A stretch of DNA of 64,000 bases, from assembly GCA_015179045.1 (NCBI GenBank), contig WHUZ01000061.1, positions 62,001-126,000 of the forward strand, given 5' to 3'. Numbering within the stretch: position 1 is the first letter of the stretch; every line of letters starts with the position of its first letter. A program made the translations under genes and the position numbers. Below are positions 10,501 through 20,498 of this stretch, piece after piece. This DNA is from Kalaharituber pfeilii. Taxonomy: Eukaryota; Ascomycota; Pezizomycetes; Pezizales; Pezizaceae. Under the pieces are notes generated by a model. The model made no database searches. It was not told the origin of the DNA and saw only the letters and a program-made list of their open reading frames with translations.

Positions 10501-11613
10501 ACAAAAATGATGGGTTTGGGTCAGTAGCTGGAAAGATTGCCAGCACTCTCGAGGTCAATGAGGAGGAGAGAGTGTCCTGGGGGCGAGATGTACACCTACC
10601 ACAGACAGGCATTGAGGTCATTGACCTCAAGTTGTGCAAGGAAGACGCCCCAGCCAAATGGGAAAAGGCCATCAATGAGGCAAAGGGTGACTCGGTGGCT
10701 ATTTTTACAGACGGCAGCCGCAGTGAGGAAGGCGGTGTTGGTGGCGGATGGTGCTGGAGGCAGGTGGTAGCAGGTGAGTCAGAGGGGTCCCGGTGGGTAG
10801 GCACAAAGGCAACTGTGTGGGACGGTGAGGTCTCAGGAATGAGGGGTGCCCTTGAAGCAGTTGATGGCAGTGCAAAAGTACTACTACTCGCAGACTCTCA
10901 GGCAGCTATCAGTGCAGTCCAGAAAGCAGGAAAAACTGGCAAGGCAAGAACCGCAGACCTAGCGCGGGTGATAGAGATGATTGCAGAGAGGCGGCGGAGG
11001 CTAAGGAAGCCGGATGCAGTGAAGCTGGCATGGGTCAAAGCCCACGTGGGGATAGAAGGCAATGAGAAGGCGGATGAGTTAGCCAAAGAGGGGGCCAAGG
11101 GCATGAGGTATGATGGGCAGGCCACTGAGGGTGGGCTGCGTCAAGAGTTAGTTCGAAAAAGAAAAGAGGAGAGGGGGCGTGCAGGGTTTGGGAAGGGCAA
11201 AATCGTAAAGTGGGGCAGGAGAGGCACTCACAAATTACACATGGCTGCGGACTGGAAAAGGCGGAGCTATGTGGAGGAGGATGGTCAGTGGCGAGGAGGT
11301 ACAATGCACATGTGGTGAGGCATGGAGTGCTGAGCATGTGGTGTTCAGATGCACAGAACTGGAGCGGCCCCAGAGGAAGAACAAAAATGGGGCACATGTC
11401 ACCTGGCAGTCCTGGGAGGACCTAGAGGAGAAAGGATGGAAGCAAGAAGGCGTGGAAGGTGACTCGGTCGAGTACTGGTTTGCCTGCCTCGATCTGGGGG
11501 TAGCCGGGGACCGGGGGACGGAGGGCACTGGGTGCTCAAGGGTGTATGTAGATTCCGTAGTTAGTTGTCTCAAACCTGGCCCGGGTATATGGGTCCCTGC
11601 CATAGGCTGGTAG
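7585..11613 (+). pseudogene. LINE ORF2: endonuclease-RT-RNase H polyprotein, two frameshifts
   Basis: Roughly 1340 codons once two shifts are allowed. Exonuclease-endonuclease-phosphatase domain: QNVGG near the start, GEAWV, GDFNAHHPAW and GDHAVVW supply the expected Asn/Glu/Asp/His residues. Reverse transcriptase: APGPDGISYRFIKL, VPQGPPLSP and the catalytic FVDD. RNase H: FTDGS, the EVSGMRGALEAV Glu, LLLADSQAA, and WVKAHVGIEGNEKADELA. A C-terminal CTCGEAW...HVVFRC zinc motif follows. Frame is lost near 9985 (one base missing; a premature TAG follows at 10012) and near 11222, where an extra G (GAGGCACTC) is absent from the copy at 52.6 kb. Without these the protein would nick target DNA and prime reverse transcription. 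Confidence 0.92.
8815..9045 (+). repeat. In-frame minisatellite inside LINE ORF2
   Basis: Degenerate units of 15-18 bp (TCGAATTCGCCAGCGGTG-like) encode a PAVSNSPAVSNS linker of about 75 residues between the endonuclease and RT domains. The period is a multiple of three, so the frame is preserved. Confidence 0.8.
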
Positions 11614-11782
11614 CCTGTATGCGGGGTTACGTGATTAAAAAAAATAAAAAATAAAAAATAAAGCATGATCGCAAGCTGCATCATGGATACCAGAGTACGA
11701 TGATGCAGATGTTATTGTTCTGCACCCACGCAGGACCTTGGAACAAGTAGATCGATGTAGGCATGGGATGTAGACACAGGTT

Positions 11783-11880
11783 GTAAATACTAGTAGCTTA
11801 GCGGTCACTTTAGATATATATATAGTTTAGCGTCACTTATCCCGGCTTCTGTCCAGTCAGAAAGTGACTGGACAGAGAGA
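11783..11880 (-). repeat. Palindrome centre, right half, with hairpin
   Basis: Inverted copy of 4140-4240. The 12-bp-stem hairpin is at 11848-11876 and a TATATATATAG run at about 11814-11825. It continues outward into the 60-bp array. Confidence 0.7.
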
Positions 11881-12976
11881 CATTCCGGAATGAGCTCAAT
11901 TTGACAGGTATGGCAGATCCGAGCCGACGGCGTAAAGTGAGGTAGAATGAGCTCCATTTCACACGAATTGCATGCCCGACTTGACGGCATGAGCTGAATT
12001 TGACATGTATAGCTGGCCCGACCCGATGGTGCAAGATGAGGTGGAATGAGCTGAATTTGACAGGCATGGCCGGCCCTAGCCATTTCCGTAGCCATTTCGG
12101 TAGCCATTTCAGCAGCCATTTCGGTAGCCATTGAAGTAGCCATTCAAGTAGCCATTCAGCGGCCATTTCAGGTGCCATTTCATCAGCCATTTCGGTAGCC
12201 ATTTCAGCATCCATTTCGTTAGCCATTTCAGTAGCCCTTTCACCAGCCATTTCAGCATCCATTTCAGTAGCCATTTCAGCATCCCTTTCGATAGCCACTT
12301 TAGTAGCCCTTTGACCAGCCATTTCAGCATCCATTTTGGCAGCCAGTTCGGCAGCCATTTCGGCACGTGATACGTAGTAGCAGTTCCGACCCGATGGCAC
12401 GAGATGAGGTGCATTGAGCTGAATTTGCCAGGAAGAGATACGGCCCAACGGCGAGAGATGAGGTGAATTTGACACATATGGCTGGCCCGATCCGACGGCA
12501 CGGGGTGATGCAGGATGAGCTGAATTTGACATGTATAGCCGTCCTGACCTGACGGCGCGAGATCAGGCACAATGAGCTGAATTTGACAGTATGGCAGGCA
12601 CGACCTGACAGTAGGAGATCATGCAGAATGAGCTGAATTTGACAGGTTTGGTAGGCCCTATCAGACGGCAAAAGAGCAGGCAGAATGAGCTGAAGTTGAC
12701 AGGCTTGGCAGGCCCTATTCGACGGCATGAGATGAGTCAGAATGAGTTGAATTTCACATGAATTGCAGGCCTGACCTGATGGTACGAGATGATACAGAAT
12801 GAGCTGAATTTGATAGATATGGCAGCCCCGACGTGCCAGCGTGAGATGAGGTGTAATGAGCTCAATTTGACAGGTATGGCAGATCCGATCCACTGGCATA
12901 AGATGTAGGAGAATGAGCTGAGGTAGAATGAGCTGAATTTGACAGGTATGGCAGATCCGACCTGCCGGCGTGAGAT
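11881..12976 (+). repeat. Minisatellite arrays of the right arm, inner part
   Basis: 60-bp units (11881-12068), the 12-bp unit GTAGCCATTTCA (about 12070-12362) and again 60-bp units (12363-12976). The long open frames here (for example MAAEMATEM or CQIQLILPHL-type repeats) follow from tandem periods divisible by three and are not genes. Confidence 0.85.
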
Positions 12977-13216
12977 TTTTTTTTTTTTTTTTTTTTATTT
13001 CACGTAACCCCGCTTGCAGCTGTTCGCCATGGCAGGGTCCCTGGACCGAAGTCCTTCTGGCCCGGAGACAGGCACCTGTGCAACTACATACAAAATCGTC
13101 CCCTGTAAAAACACACAACGATACTATGACTTCGGTGATGTGGAGGAACACAAAGCGAAAGCCCAATCCCCCAAGAGAACAATTAAGCACGAATACTCAA
13201 ATATCCCCCCAGAGAA

Positions 13217-14456
13217 TCAAGCAGTCATATCCATCTCCTCCACATCCCTCCCCTTCCCCTTTCTGTCCACCTTTGTTATTCTGTCCCAGTCATACAAGCA
13301 CGAGTGGTACCATTTGCCTGATAACCGTACCTTCGCTGGTGTTTGACTATCTGATTCTACCTCCCCCTCCAGGTAGATAACAATCGAGCTAGTCTTCTTT
13401 CCCTCCCTCCTTTCCTTTCTCACCAACCATCTTGCCGCAACAATCTTCCCCATCCATGGGTTCGCCTTTTCCATCCACTCTCTTACTTTCCCAAGTTTCT
13501 TCGTCACCGCTATGCCATGCACCACAACTGCCCGGCCAGATTGCGGGAGCCTTTCTTTCTGGGATATTCTTGCTTTCGGAGATGATGTTGGAGGCTTCTT
13601 GTTCTGCTTGGGGGGGTTGGTACTGGACCCCCTTGCTGCGTTTTTGGATTGAGAAGCGGTGGACCTTGTTCGGTTTTTCGGTGGTGCTGCTGGAGGTGGG
13701 TTGGTTTTTTGTGCTAGGGGTGTATTTGGTGGAATGCTTTGAGAGACGATTGCTGCATATGACAGCGGAGGTATTGTCTCTGGCTCGGTCTGCGTTTCCC
13801 CTTCCTTTTGCCTATAACTTCGCTGTGTGGGAGCATAGTTCTTGCAACGTTCCCCTTTCGCTGCTGCTGCGAGTAAATCTATGCGCTGGTGTACGTGTCC
13901 GAGATAGCCTAGGAACTAGTGAGCGGCACGAGCCGAGCCAGCTCGAGCTCAAACGAGCCAAGATCATGCTTGCGTTTTTCTTGACAGCTCGCTAAAATCC
14001 TTAGCCAGTGCAAGGTTTCATAAACTGTAAATACCTATATAGTAATAATTAGAGACTTGGAGCTCATTCTGACCTACCAACAACTTCGAAATGCACAATT
14101 TAGCTGATAGTAATGAGAAAGATGAAAATTTAGCTTAGTTTAGTTTAGTTTGTCAATATTATGTATATAATCAATCCAGGCTCGAGCTAGCTCGTGCCGC
14201 TCACTACTAGGAACAAGTCTGTTGGCTCGAAGTTTGGTCTTTTCATAAGGTCTTCTATACATTTCTGGATATGAATAATGATATCTCCCACTGCCTCAAG
14301 CATACAAGTCATATTAACTCCACTAAGTTTTTCAATGATTGACTGGAGCAGTGGGGCCTTGAGACGAGTACTTCTGGCAAGTGTTGTCTTGGCACCTGAA
14401 GATGTGTTTTTCGTTGCCGGGCTGCCCAATGCCGCGAATCGATTGGTTCGATCCAT
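13217..14456 (-). pseudogene. ORF1 (gag-like) remnant of the ORF1-only LINE
   Basis: The N-terminal part (14187-14456) reads MDRTNRFAALGSPA... and the C-terminal part (13217-13525) contains VVHGIAVTKKLGKVREW and GKIVAARWLV. The two match the intact 316-residue protein encoded at 59340-60290. Between them the frame is broken, in part by the MITE at 13917-14206. The start at 14456 matches the start of the intact copy. Function when intact: RNA-binding ORF1 protein of a LINE; this copy cannot make it. Confidence 0.82.
13917..14206. mobile_element. hAT-type MITE, copy 1 (290 bp)
   Basis: TIRs TAGTGAGCGGCACGAGCC and its inverse at the other end, with a perfect 8-bp TSD CTAGGAAC (13909-13916, 14207-14214). 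TAGNG ends and an 8-bp TSD are the hAT hallmarks. No ORF. Sister copies are at 30778-31090, 41791-42114 and 54343-54643. Confidence 0.88.
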
Positions 14457-14754
14457 GGTGGAAGTGCCAAGAAGTCAGGGGTAGTAGTGTGCTTGTCAAC
14501 GGAGCAGGGAGCTGAAATCTCCTCAAAACTTAACCCCCAAGGGAACCTTGAGGAGTTGGGTTTTTTGGAATAAAAGTTAGATCTAAAGACTCAGCGCACT
14601 GAGAGCTTTCGATCTATGTATGTTTCGCTGGGGGGGACGCTGTGGTTGCGGAGTGGCTTCCGAGTGCTCGTCCTGTCGAAGGGGTTGTCGCGAAATGTTG
14701 GCCGGCGTGAGATGAGGTGAAGTCGACAGGTATGGCCGCCCTGACCTGAGGCAC

Positions 14755-15090
14755 TCAGTAGCCATTTTAGCAGCCATTTCGGCAGCCATTTCAAGAGTCG
14801 TTTTGGTAGTCATTTCCATAGCCATTTCATTATCCCTTTTAGTAGCCATTTTAGTACCCATTTCGGTAGCCATTTCAGCAGCAATCTCAGCAGCAATTTC
14901 AGTAGCCATTGAAGTAGCTATTGCAGCGGCCATTTCAGCGGCCATTTCAACAGCCATTGCAATAGCCATTTCGGCAGCCATTTCAGCAGCCATTTCAGCA
15001 GCCATGTCAGTAGCCACTTCAGCAGCCATTTCAACAGCCATTTCAGTAGCCATTTCGATAGCCATTTCGGTAGCCATTTCATCATCTATG
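14755..15090 (+). repeat. 12-bp minisatellite, right arm outer
   Basis: About 27 copies of AGCCATTTCAGT-type units with scattered substitutions, continuing the right arm of the giant palindrome. Confidence 0.85.
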
Positions 15091-16380
15091 TGCTGGCAGG
15101 TTGGGCCCTCTATTCCTGTCAAGTTCACCTCATCTCATGCCATCAGGTCGGGCCGGCCATACGTGTCAAATGTCACCTCATTATGCACTGTCGGTTCGGG
15201 TTAGCTCTACAGGTCAAATTCAGCTCATTCTACCTCAGCTTGTTCTGCCACATATTACGCCGGCAGGTCAGATCTGCCATACCTGTCAAATTCAGCTCAT
15301 TCTACGCCATCACGTTGGGCCTACAATACCTGTCAAATTGAGCTTATTCTTTCTCATCTCATGCCATCGAGTGGGCCCTATCATACCTGTCAAATTCAGC
15401 TGATTCTAGCTCAGCTCGTTCTGCCACATCTATCAAATTCAGCTCATTCGGTATCTTCTCGTGTCTCGGTTCAGGCATGCCATACGTCTGAAATTCAGCT
15501 CACTCTACCTCATCCCATCTCGTACCTTGGGCATGCCATACGTCTCAAACTTATCTCATATTTGCATTGTAGGCTCGGGCCGGCCATACCTGTCAAATTC
15601 AGCTCATTCTACCACATCTTGCACCGTCATGTCGGGCCAGCTATATGTGTCAAATTCAGCTCATTCTGCATCATCTCGTGCCGACAGCCCGGGCCTGCAA
15701 TTCGTATGAAAATTCAGCTCGTTCTGGTTCACCTCACACCGTGGAATAGGGCCTGCAATACGTGTGAAATTCAGCTCATTCTGACTCATCTCACGTCGTC
15801 GAATAGGGCCTGCCAAACCTGTCGAGTTTAGCTCATTCTGCAGCATCTCGTGCCGGCAGGTTAGGCCCGCCATACCTGTCAAATTCAGCTCATGGTGCCT
15901 GATCTCGCGCTGTTATGTCAGGCCGGCTACAGTATACGTGCCAAACACCAACTTGGCGGAAATTTTGGAATGGGCAGGGGAGGAGTAGGATGGGCTTTAA
16001 CTTTTACTTTTCTTGTATTTTTTATTTTTTTACAAGTCTATAGTCATGTACCTAAACATCGCGATAGCCCTTAGGGCGGCATGCGATTAATGAAATAAAA
16101 AAAAAAAAAAAGACATACGTGCCAAATTTAGCTTATTCTGCCTCATCTCGTGGGCCGGCCATACCTGTCAACTTTCTCATGCCGTTGTTAGGTTGGGCCT
16201 TCTATGCCTGTCAAATTCAGCTCACTCTACCTCATCTCATGGCGGCAGGTGGGGCCTGCTATACCTGTAAAATTGAGTTCATTCTTCTTCACCTGAGGCC
16301 GTGGGGCCGGACCTACCATGTCTCTTAAATTCAACTCATTCTGCCACATCTCATGCTATCAGGCCGGACCTGTCATATCT
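15091..16380 (-). repeat. 60-bp minisatellite, right outer (inverted)
   Basis: About 20 units read as CTGTCAAATTCAGCTCATTC plus a CTACCTCATCTCGTGCC-like block, that is, the reverse complement of the left-arm array. Unit order along 15700-16380 mirrors 1870-2330 in reverse. It is interrupted by a LINE tail at 15946-16114. Confidence 0.85.
15946..16114 (+). mobile_element. LINE 3' fragment (family A), 169 bp
   Basis: Encodes the last residues of ORF2 (ILEWAGEE-like, then stop), a 3' UTR, the stem-loop ATCGC...GCGAT and poly(A). TSD is ATACGTGCCAAA (15934-15945, 16115-16126). Confidence 0.88.
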
Positions 16381-16381
16381 A

Positions 16382-17261
16382 TGTAATAAATCGGTCTCGG
16401 TCAGGTCAGGGGACAGGATCCAGGTACAGGACGGGCGGCAGGCGCCGGGGCGATTTCACAGCAGAGGCAGAGGCAGAGGCAGAGGCGGTCGGAGCTATGT
16501 GATACCGAGAGGTAGATGTATTTGATAGCTAAATACACAACTTGGGTAGAATACAAGTTGTTGCGTGGAGAGGCAAGAGAGAGGAGGGGGGAGGGCCTCT
16601 TTATAGAAAGCCCTCGGTGGCAAATCCAAGCAAACAAGCAAACGAGCAAACAAACAAACGAAGTACATGGGAAACCGAGGAAACGACTGGAAGTACATGG
16701 AAAACCAAGGAAACGACTGGAAGTACATGGAAGGCCAAGGAAATGACTGGAAGCAGGTAGAAGCGTCAGGAATATCCGGGAATGAGCTCGGTGATACCTG
16801 TCGCTGGTGGATTCCGGAGTCTTCCAGCAGGTTCTAGGGCTTTCCGGCTGGTTCTACGGCTTTCCGGCAGGTTCTGGGGATCTGGGTTCTTCTAGCAGAT
16901 TCTGGCAGGTTCTCGGGTTCGGGTTGTTAAGCGATGACCGGGATGCTGGCGGCCATGTTGCTTAAGCGAGCTTACAGGTGCAGGGATATATACCGGAGTG
17001 CTAGAAGGAGTATGACGAGTTGCGAGGGGGTCTTTTTTTTTTTTTTCTTTTTTTATTTCAGTACTCGCATGCCGCCCTGTGGGCTATGGCGAGGGTTTTA
17101 TTAAGAGAAAAGGAAAAAGTCACAATTAGATACATGATGCCCGCTGCGAGGGGGTCAGGGTCAGCTGCACGTGTACGAGTACTGGCATGTAGTATGTTGA
17201 TTGCCAGTATAGGACCGGGGCTGGGGGGTCTTGGGCGAGGGGTCCAGGTTGGATTGTTACA
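16382..17261 (+). mobile_element. Solo LTR, 880 bp (with nested LINE tail)
   Basis: Begins TGTAATAAATCGG and ends GGATTGTTACA, with TSD ATCTA (16377-16381, 17262-17266). Rejoining the flanks restores the minisatellite unit. Contains three copies of a 28-30 bp tandem repeat (about 16665-16760; GAAGTACATGGAAAACC-like) and a 112-bp LINE insertion. No internal genes. Confidence 0.87.
17033..17144 (-). mobile_element. LINE 3' fragment (family A), 112 bp
   Basis: Poly(T), TTTCAGTACTCGCATGCCGC and 60 bases of 3' UTR, flanked by TGCGAGGGGGTC (17021-17032, 17145-17156). Nested in the solo LTR. Confidence 0.88.
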
Positions 17262-17527
17262 ATCTATCAAATTCAATGCTGGCGAGAGAGACCTGTCATA
17301 ATTGTTAAGTTGAGCTCAGGTTGCTGGACTACTTGGCACTTCAGCCCTTTAGCTTAGGCGCAAGCTATGTCAAATGCGACTTGTTTCAATCCGGCGCGAG
17401 GCGTAACCAGCAGTACTTACGACGAGTGGCCGCGATTCCTGTAACTATAGTACTATAATGGCCGACAGTAGGTCTGAGCCGATTGCAGGTCTGAGCCGAC
17501 AGCAGGTCTGAGCCGACGTCAGGTCTT

Positions 17528-17577
17528 CCCTTAGGGCGGTATGCGATAATGATATAAAAAAAAAAAAAAAAAAAAAA
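17528..17577 (+). mobile_element. Micro-LINE tail (family A), 50 bp
   Basis: CCCTTAGGGCGGTATGCGAT, AATGATAT and poly(A), flanked by GACGTCAGGTCTT (17515-17527, 17578-17590). The 5' half of the stem-loop is missing. Confidence 0.88.
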
Positions 17578-17590
17578 GACGTCAGGTCTT

Positions 17591-18541
17591 GGCATTTTGA
17601 CTGAATATCTTGGCAATATGACCAAATTGGGACGAAAAACACTGGGCAGCTTGTAACCAACTCATACACTCCTCAGCAAGCTAAGTTTGCTACTGGATAC
17701 TATTATAGAAGTTGTAGTACTATTATCTAGAGGAGTAGTAATCTATTATTTTGTTCTTTATTTTTCTGTTCTCTTCTCACTTACTAGTATATTCTATATA
17801 TTTAGAACCTTGTCATAGACTATAGAGCAGCATATAAGTAATGATATTTACAAAAAAAAAGAAATAGTTAGCTAATAATATTTACTAGTTCTCTACACAA
17901 TTTATAACTACAACTATTATATATGACTATTCTATCATATATATGTACTTAGTATATATTTGGCTATATACTATTCTTATATAAGTATTATATACTCTAC
18001 TTAGTACTTATACTAAGTGAGTCTTAATATATAATATATATTTGTAAACTCTATTTAGTAATATGCTAAGTAGGCCTGCTTTTAAAGTTATAGATTATTA
18101 TAGTTATTATAGGTAAAGTATTAGTGAGGATTGAATGCATAAGATATATAAGTATAATAGTAATAAATATCATAATTAGTAACTCTATTTTTACTACTCT
18201 ATTATTCTCATACTTAGATAGTAACCTTATAACTTCATTATATAGTTTAGCACTATAGTAGAAAGTAATATTAGAATAATTTGATAAAAATATAAGATTG
18301 GCAAAAAAAAAATATGCAGTATTAGAATTTATAATTTAAATAAGTAATTTTCAAAAATAGCTAAGTAATGTCTACAGGTAGCTTGAAACTAAAGTACAAA
18401 CTATGTCTTAGTAATAACTACTTATCTTTACTTATCTAGTATTAGAAAAAATATTATAAATCCTACTATTATAAAGAAAATCTTCTGTACTTTCCTTCCT
18501 ATATATTGTTATACTACTAATAGATTACATGAAAGCACTCT
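17591..18541. other. TA-rich gene-free block
   Basis: From about 17690 the sequence is strongly AT-rich with TATA/TAGTA strings and almost no CpG. No open frame, RNA gene or repeat boundary recognised. It resembles RIP-exhausted DNA. Confidence 0.7.
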
Positions 18542-18546
18542 TAGAT

Positions 18547-19375
18547 TGTTACGGGCGTGAGGGGCTCGGCTCCGGTGGGCGCTGGAAGGCACCGGATGTT
18601 ACGGCTACGGTGGGGTGAATACGGCGGGTCGGAGTCGCCACGGAGGTTTGTATACGGCGGTGCCGGAGTCGCCACGGAAGTGTGTATACGGCGGATCGGA
18701 ATGGCTACGGGGCGTATATACGGCGGACCGGAAGGGCAGCTACTCGGTGTGGAGCGCGCAGCGGAGCGGAGCGATTCACGGGCGTATTGAGGGAACGATA
18801 GGTTCAGAGTTATAGAGAACTTAGAGAACACCGCTAGTGTCTTGATTCTTCTAACTATGCTATCGCCAGCCGGCGCTTATATAGACTTCAGCGCAGCCAT
18901 ACATGAGGAGTCAACAAATGAATAATTGGCTGGCAATGCGGCGATTCCTTATCAATGCCAATACCTTTTTTTTTTTTTTTTTTTTATTTCATTACTCGCG
19001 TGCCGCCCATGCCAATACCTGTGGTAATAGGCACACGTAACGAAAACATGCAAAAATAGTACGGGACAAAGATAACGAATGTACTAATGCATGTGCGTAT
19101 ATTAATAAAGCTTCCGTAAATCGAGTGTATGCATCAAGCTGCATTCCGAATGGCACACCCTTCCGTAGTACTGCCCTATCTAAACGATGCGAGAATCAAC
19201 AGCCAAGCCTAACGGGTGATCAGTCCGGTCAGTCAGCATTGGTCTTATGTTCGATTACAGGGTCAGCGTTATCCCCTTGGCGGGTAAGTCTTCACCTAAG
19301 CCGTGACAGCTAGTTAGTAGTGGAACCCTTGCCCCTTGCCACAGTGGTGGGTAAGTTTCCACCCTAGCCGTAACA
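18547..19375 (+). mobile_element. Solo LTR (TGTTACGG family), 829 bp
   Basis: Begins TGTTACGGGCG and ends CCGTAACA with TSD TAGAT (18542-18546, 19376-19380). Homologous to the LTR at 20499-21229. A second CCGTGACA at 19301-19308 shows a duplicated or extended terminus. Contains CGGAGGTNTGTATACGGCGG-type internal repeats and the micro-LINE at 18967-19008. Confidence 0.9.
18967..19008 (-). mobile_element. Micro-LINE tail (family A), 42 bp
   Basis: Poly(T) plus ATTTCATTACTCGCGTGCCG and CCC, TSD ATGCCAATACCT (18955-18966, 19009-19020), nested in the solo LTR. Confidence 0.88.
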
Positions 19376-19380
19376 TAGAT

Positions 19381-20001
19381 AAGCAGAAGCTTCTAGTATT
19401 TTAGAGCAATTCTATAGCCAGTACAGATTTAAATTGAGGCCTAAGCTAAAATTAAGCAATTATAAGTGAGAAAAGTAGCTAGTATATGTATAAGTAGAAA
19501 GTGCCTATTTCAAGAAATTTTGCAACTAAGCTTTTTTATAAATAGGCTAATTCATTAGTAAGTTAGTAGATTTACAAATAGGCTAGCCTACCATAAATAA
19601 TTTTATTTACAAGTACCATTAGATACCTCTATATACTACTAGTAATAAGTATTAAAAAATATTTTACTACTAATATTAATTAATAAGTTAGTTACTATAT
19701 GCTAGTATAGCCTGAGCTCTATTACTACTAACAAGTTGCTACTTATAAGTTGCTACTTGAAAGTTACTATTAGTAATAAGTTACTAATATGAGTAGCAAG
19801 TTGCTATCTTTTACTTAAATAAAAGATATACTAGAATAAGTTTAATTTGGAAAATGCAGCAAGTTCCATGCAATCATACAAGATATAGTAAAATAAAGTC
19901 AAAAGTATAATCTATAGTAGTGTAGTAGAATAAGAATATAGAGAAGCCATAGAATAATAAATAATAGTATAGAATAGTGGAATAATAAAAGAGTATCTAT
20001 A
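19381..20001. other. TA-rich gene-free block
   Basis: AT-rich with many TAGTA/ACTATT strings. Nothing identifiable. Confidence 0.65.
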
Positions 20002-20017
20002 TGTTACGGGCGTGCCC

Positions 20018-20463
20018 ACATAGTCCTTAATCTGCTGATTTCTGTTTGCTTGCTCGATCCGGAGATTCGCTACGTCAGCAGAGGCTTGCTCGGCCTCTGT
20101 TCTTACTTCGACGGTTTGCCCCACAGCTGCTAGTTGATGAACTTCCTTCCTGAGCGGAGAGCTGACGCGAGGGTAATGAGGTGTCGGGGAGTGGATTTTA
20201 GGGGTTCTGCTCATTTCAGGCAGGCGGCTCTGTCGCTGCTTCCTCTTGGATACATTAGCGAGGTCGGTTTGGCTAAGCACCATACTGCTATGAGTGCTTC
20301 CTAAATCGTCATCATCTTCATCTTCATCATCATGTGCGGAGGGGGCAGGGAGGGGTTTTGGCCGCGAATGCTGTGACGCATATTCTCTTGCCAACTCCTG
20401 TGTCGCTGGAGAGAGGTCGCTCCAGGTGAGTGGAAGAGTTGATGATCCTTCTTGAGCTGACAT
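20018..20463 (-). pseudogene. Gag N-terminal fragment
   Basis: Starts with ATG at 20463, 36 bases inside the LTR, and reads MSAQEGSSTLPLTWSDLSPA, then an acidic DDEDEDDDD run, a basic KRKQRQSRLPEMSR stretch and a predicted coiled coil (QTVEVRTEAEQASADVANLR). The frame continues about 148 codons before entering the LTR remnant. Position right after the LTR and lack of enzymatic motifs indicate a truncated gag. No zinc knuckle is preserved. Family assignment (Ty3/gypsy) rests on LTR ends only. Confidence 0.6.
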
Positions 20464-20498
20464 TGTGAGGCGAGGTAGGTGTAGGAGAAGCGGTGTAA

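Larger units (their letters stand above)
4774..11658 (+). mobile_element. Full-length Tad1-like LINE (family 1), 6.9 kb
   Basis: A non-LTR retrotransposon flanked by a 16-bp TSD, TAAAGCATGATCGCAA (4758-4773 and 11659-11674). It has a 374-bp 5' leader, ORF1 (5148-7595, gag-like with two CCHC knuckles) and ORF2 (7585-11613, endonuclease, RT, RNase H, C-terminal zinc motif). The short 3' UTR ends in a stem-loop (CCCTGC...GCGGGG with inner AGGCT/AGCCT) followed by an A-rich tail. RNase H plus APE endonuclease places it near the Tad1/I clades. Both ORFs are damaged, so it is inactive as read. Related fragments lie at 52203-53008, 62200-62658 and 63505-64000. Confidence 0.92.
12977..14700 (-). mobile_element. 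ORF1-only LINE derivative, copy 1 (broken)
   Basis: Flanked by the 13-bp TSD GCCGGCGTGAGAT (12964-12976, 14701-14713). The poly(T) and family B 3' end are on the left, so the element runs on the minus strand. It matches the element at 59167-60529 along its length, including the 5' leader and the position where ORF1 stops, and has no ORF2. The coding part is interrupted by a hAT-type MITE (13917-14206) and by further frame changes. Confidence 0.88.
1689..17441. mobile_element. Giant minisatellite-armed inverted-repeat element
   Basis: The outer 180 bp at the left (from CAGGAATCGCGGCC at 1689) matches the reverse complement of the right end (17262-17441), with TA on both sides (1687-1688, 17442-17443). 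The inverted similarity continues inward through the 60-bp arrays (1850-2330 against 15700-16380) and reappears at the centre (4140-4240 against 11783-11890). Later insertions (LINE 4774-11658, ORF1-only LINE 12977-14700, foldback 3071-3977, solo LTR 16382-17261, LINE tails) account for over 10 kb, leaving a core near 5 kb. I see no transposase of its own, so it is probably a non-autonomous foldback-type element. Confidence 0.7.

Noticed and set aside
12977..13080. Poly(T) tracts as promoters or terminators of host genes
   Set aside because: Almost every long T or A tract in the window is directly joined to a LINE 3' end and most have target-site duplications.
11805..13190. Long minus-strand open frames rich in MATEMAAEM or CQIQLILPHL repeats, and similar frames at 1928-2470, 14583-15128 and 15090-15831
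   Set aside because: They are produced by 12-bp and roughly 60-bp tandem repeats whose periods are multiples of three; no start context, domain or non-repeat sequence.
18541..18831. Minus-strand 96-codon frame and plus-strand frames around 18557-18815, and similar ones at 20501-20869
   Set aside because: They run over internal CGGAGGTNTATA-type repeats of LTRs and begin or end in LTR termini.
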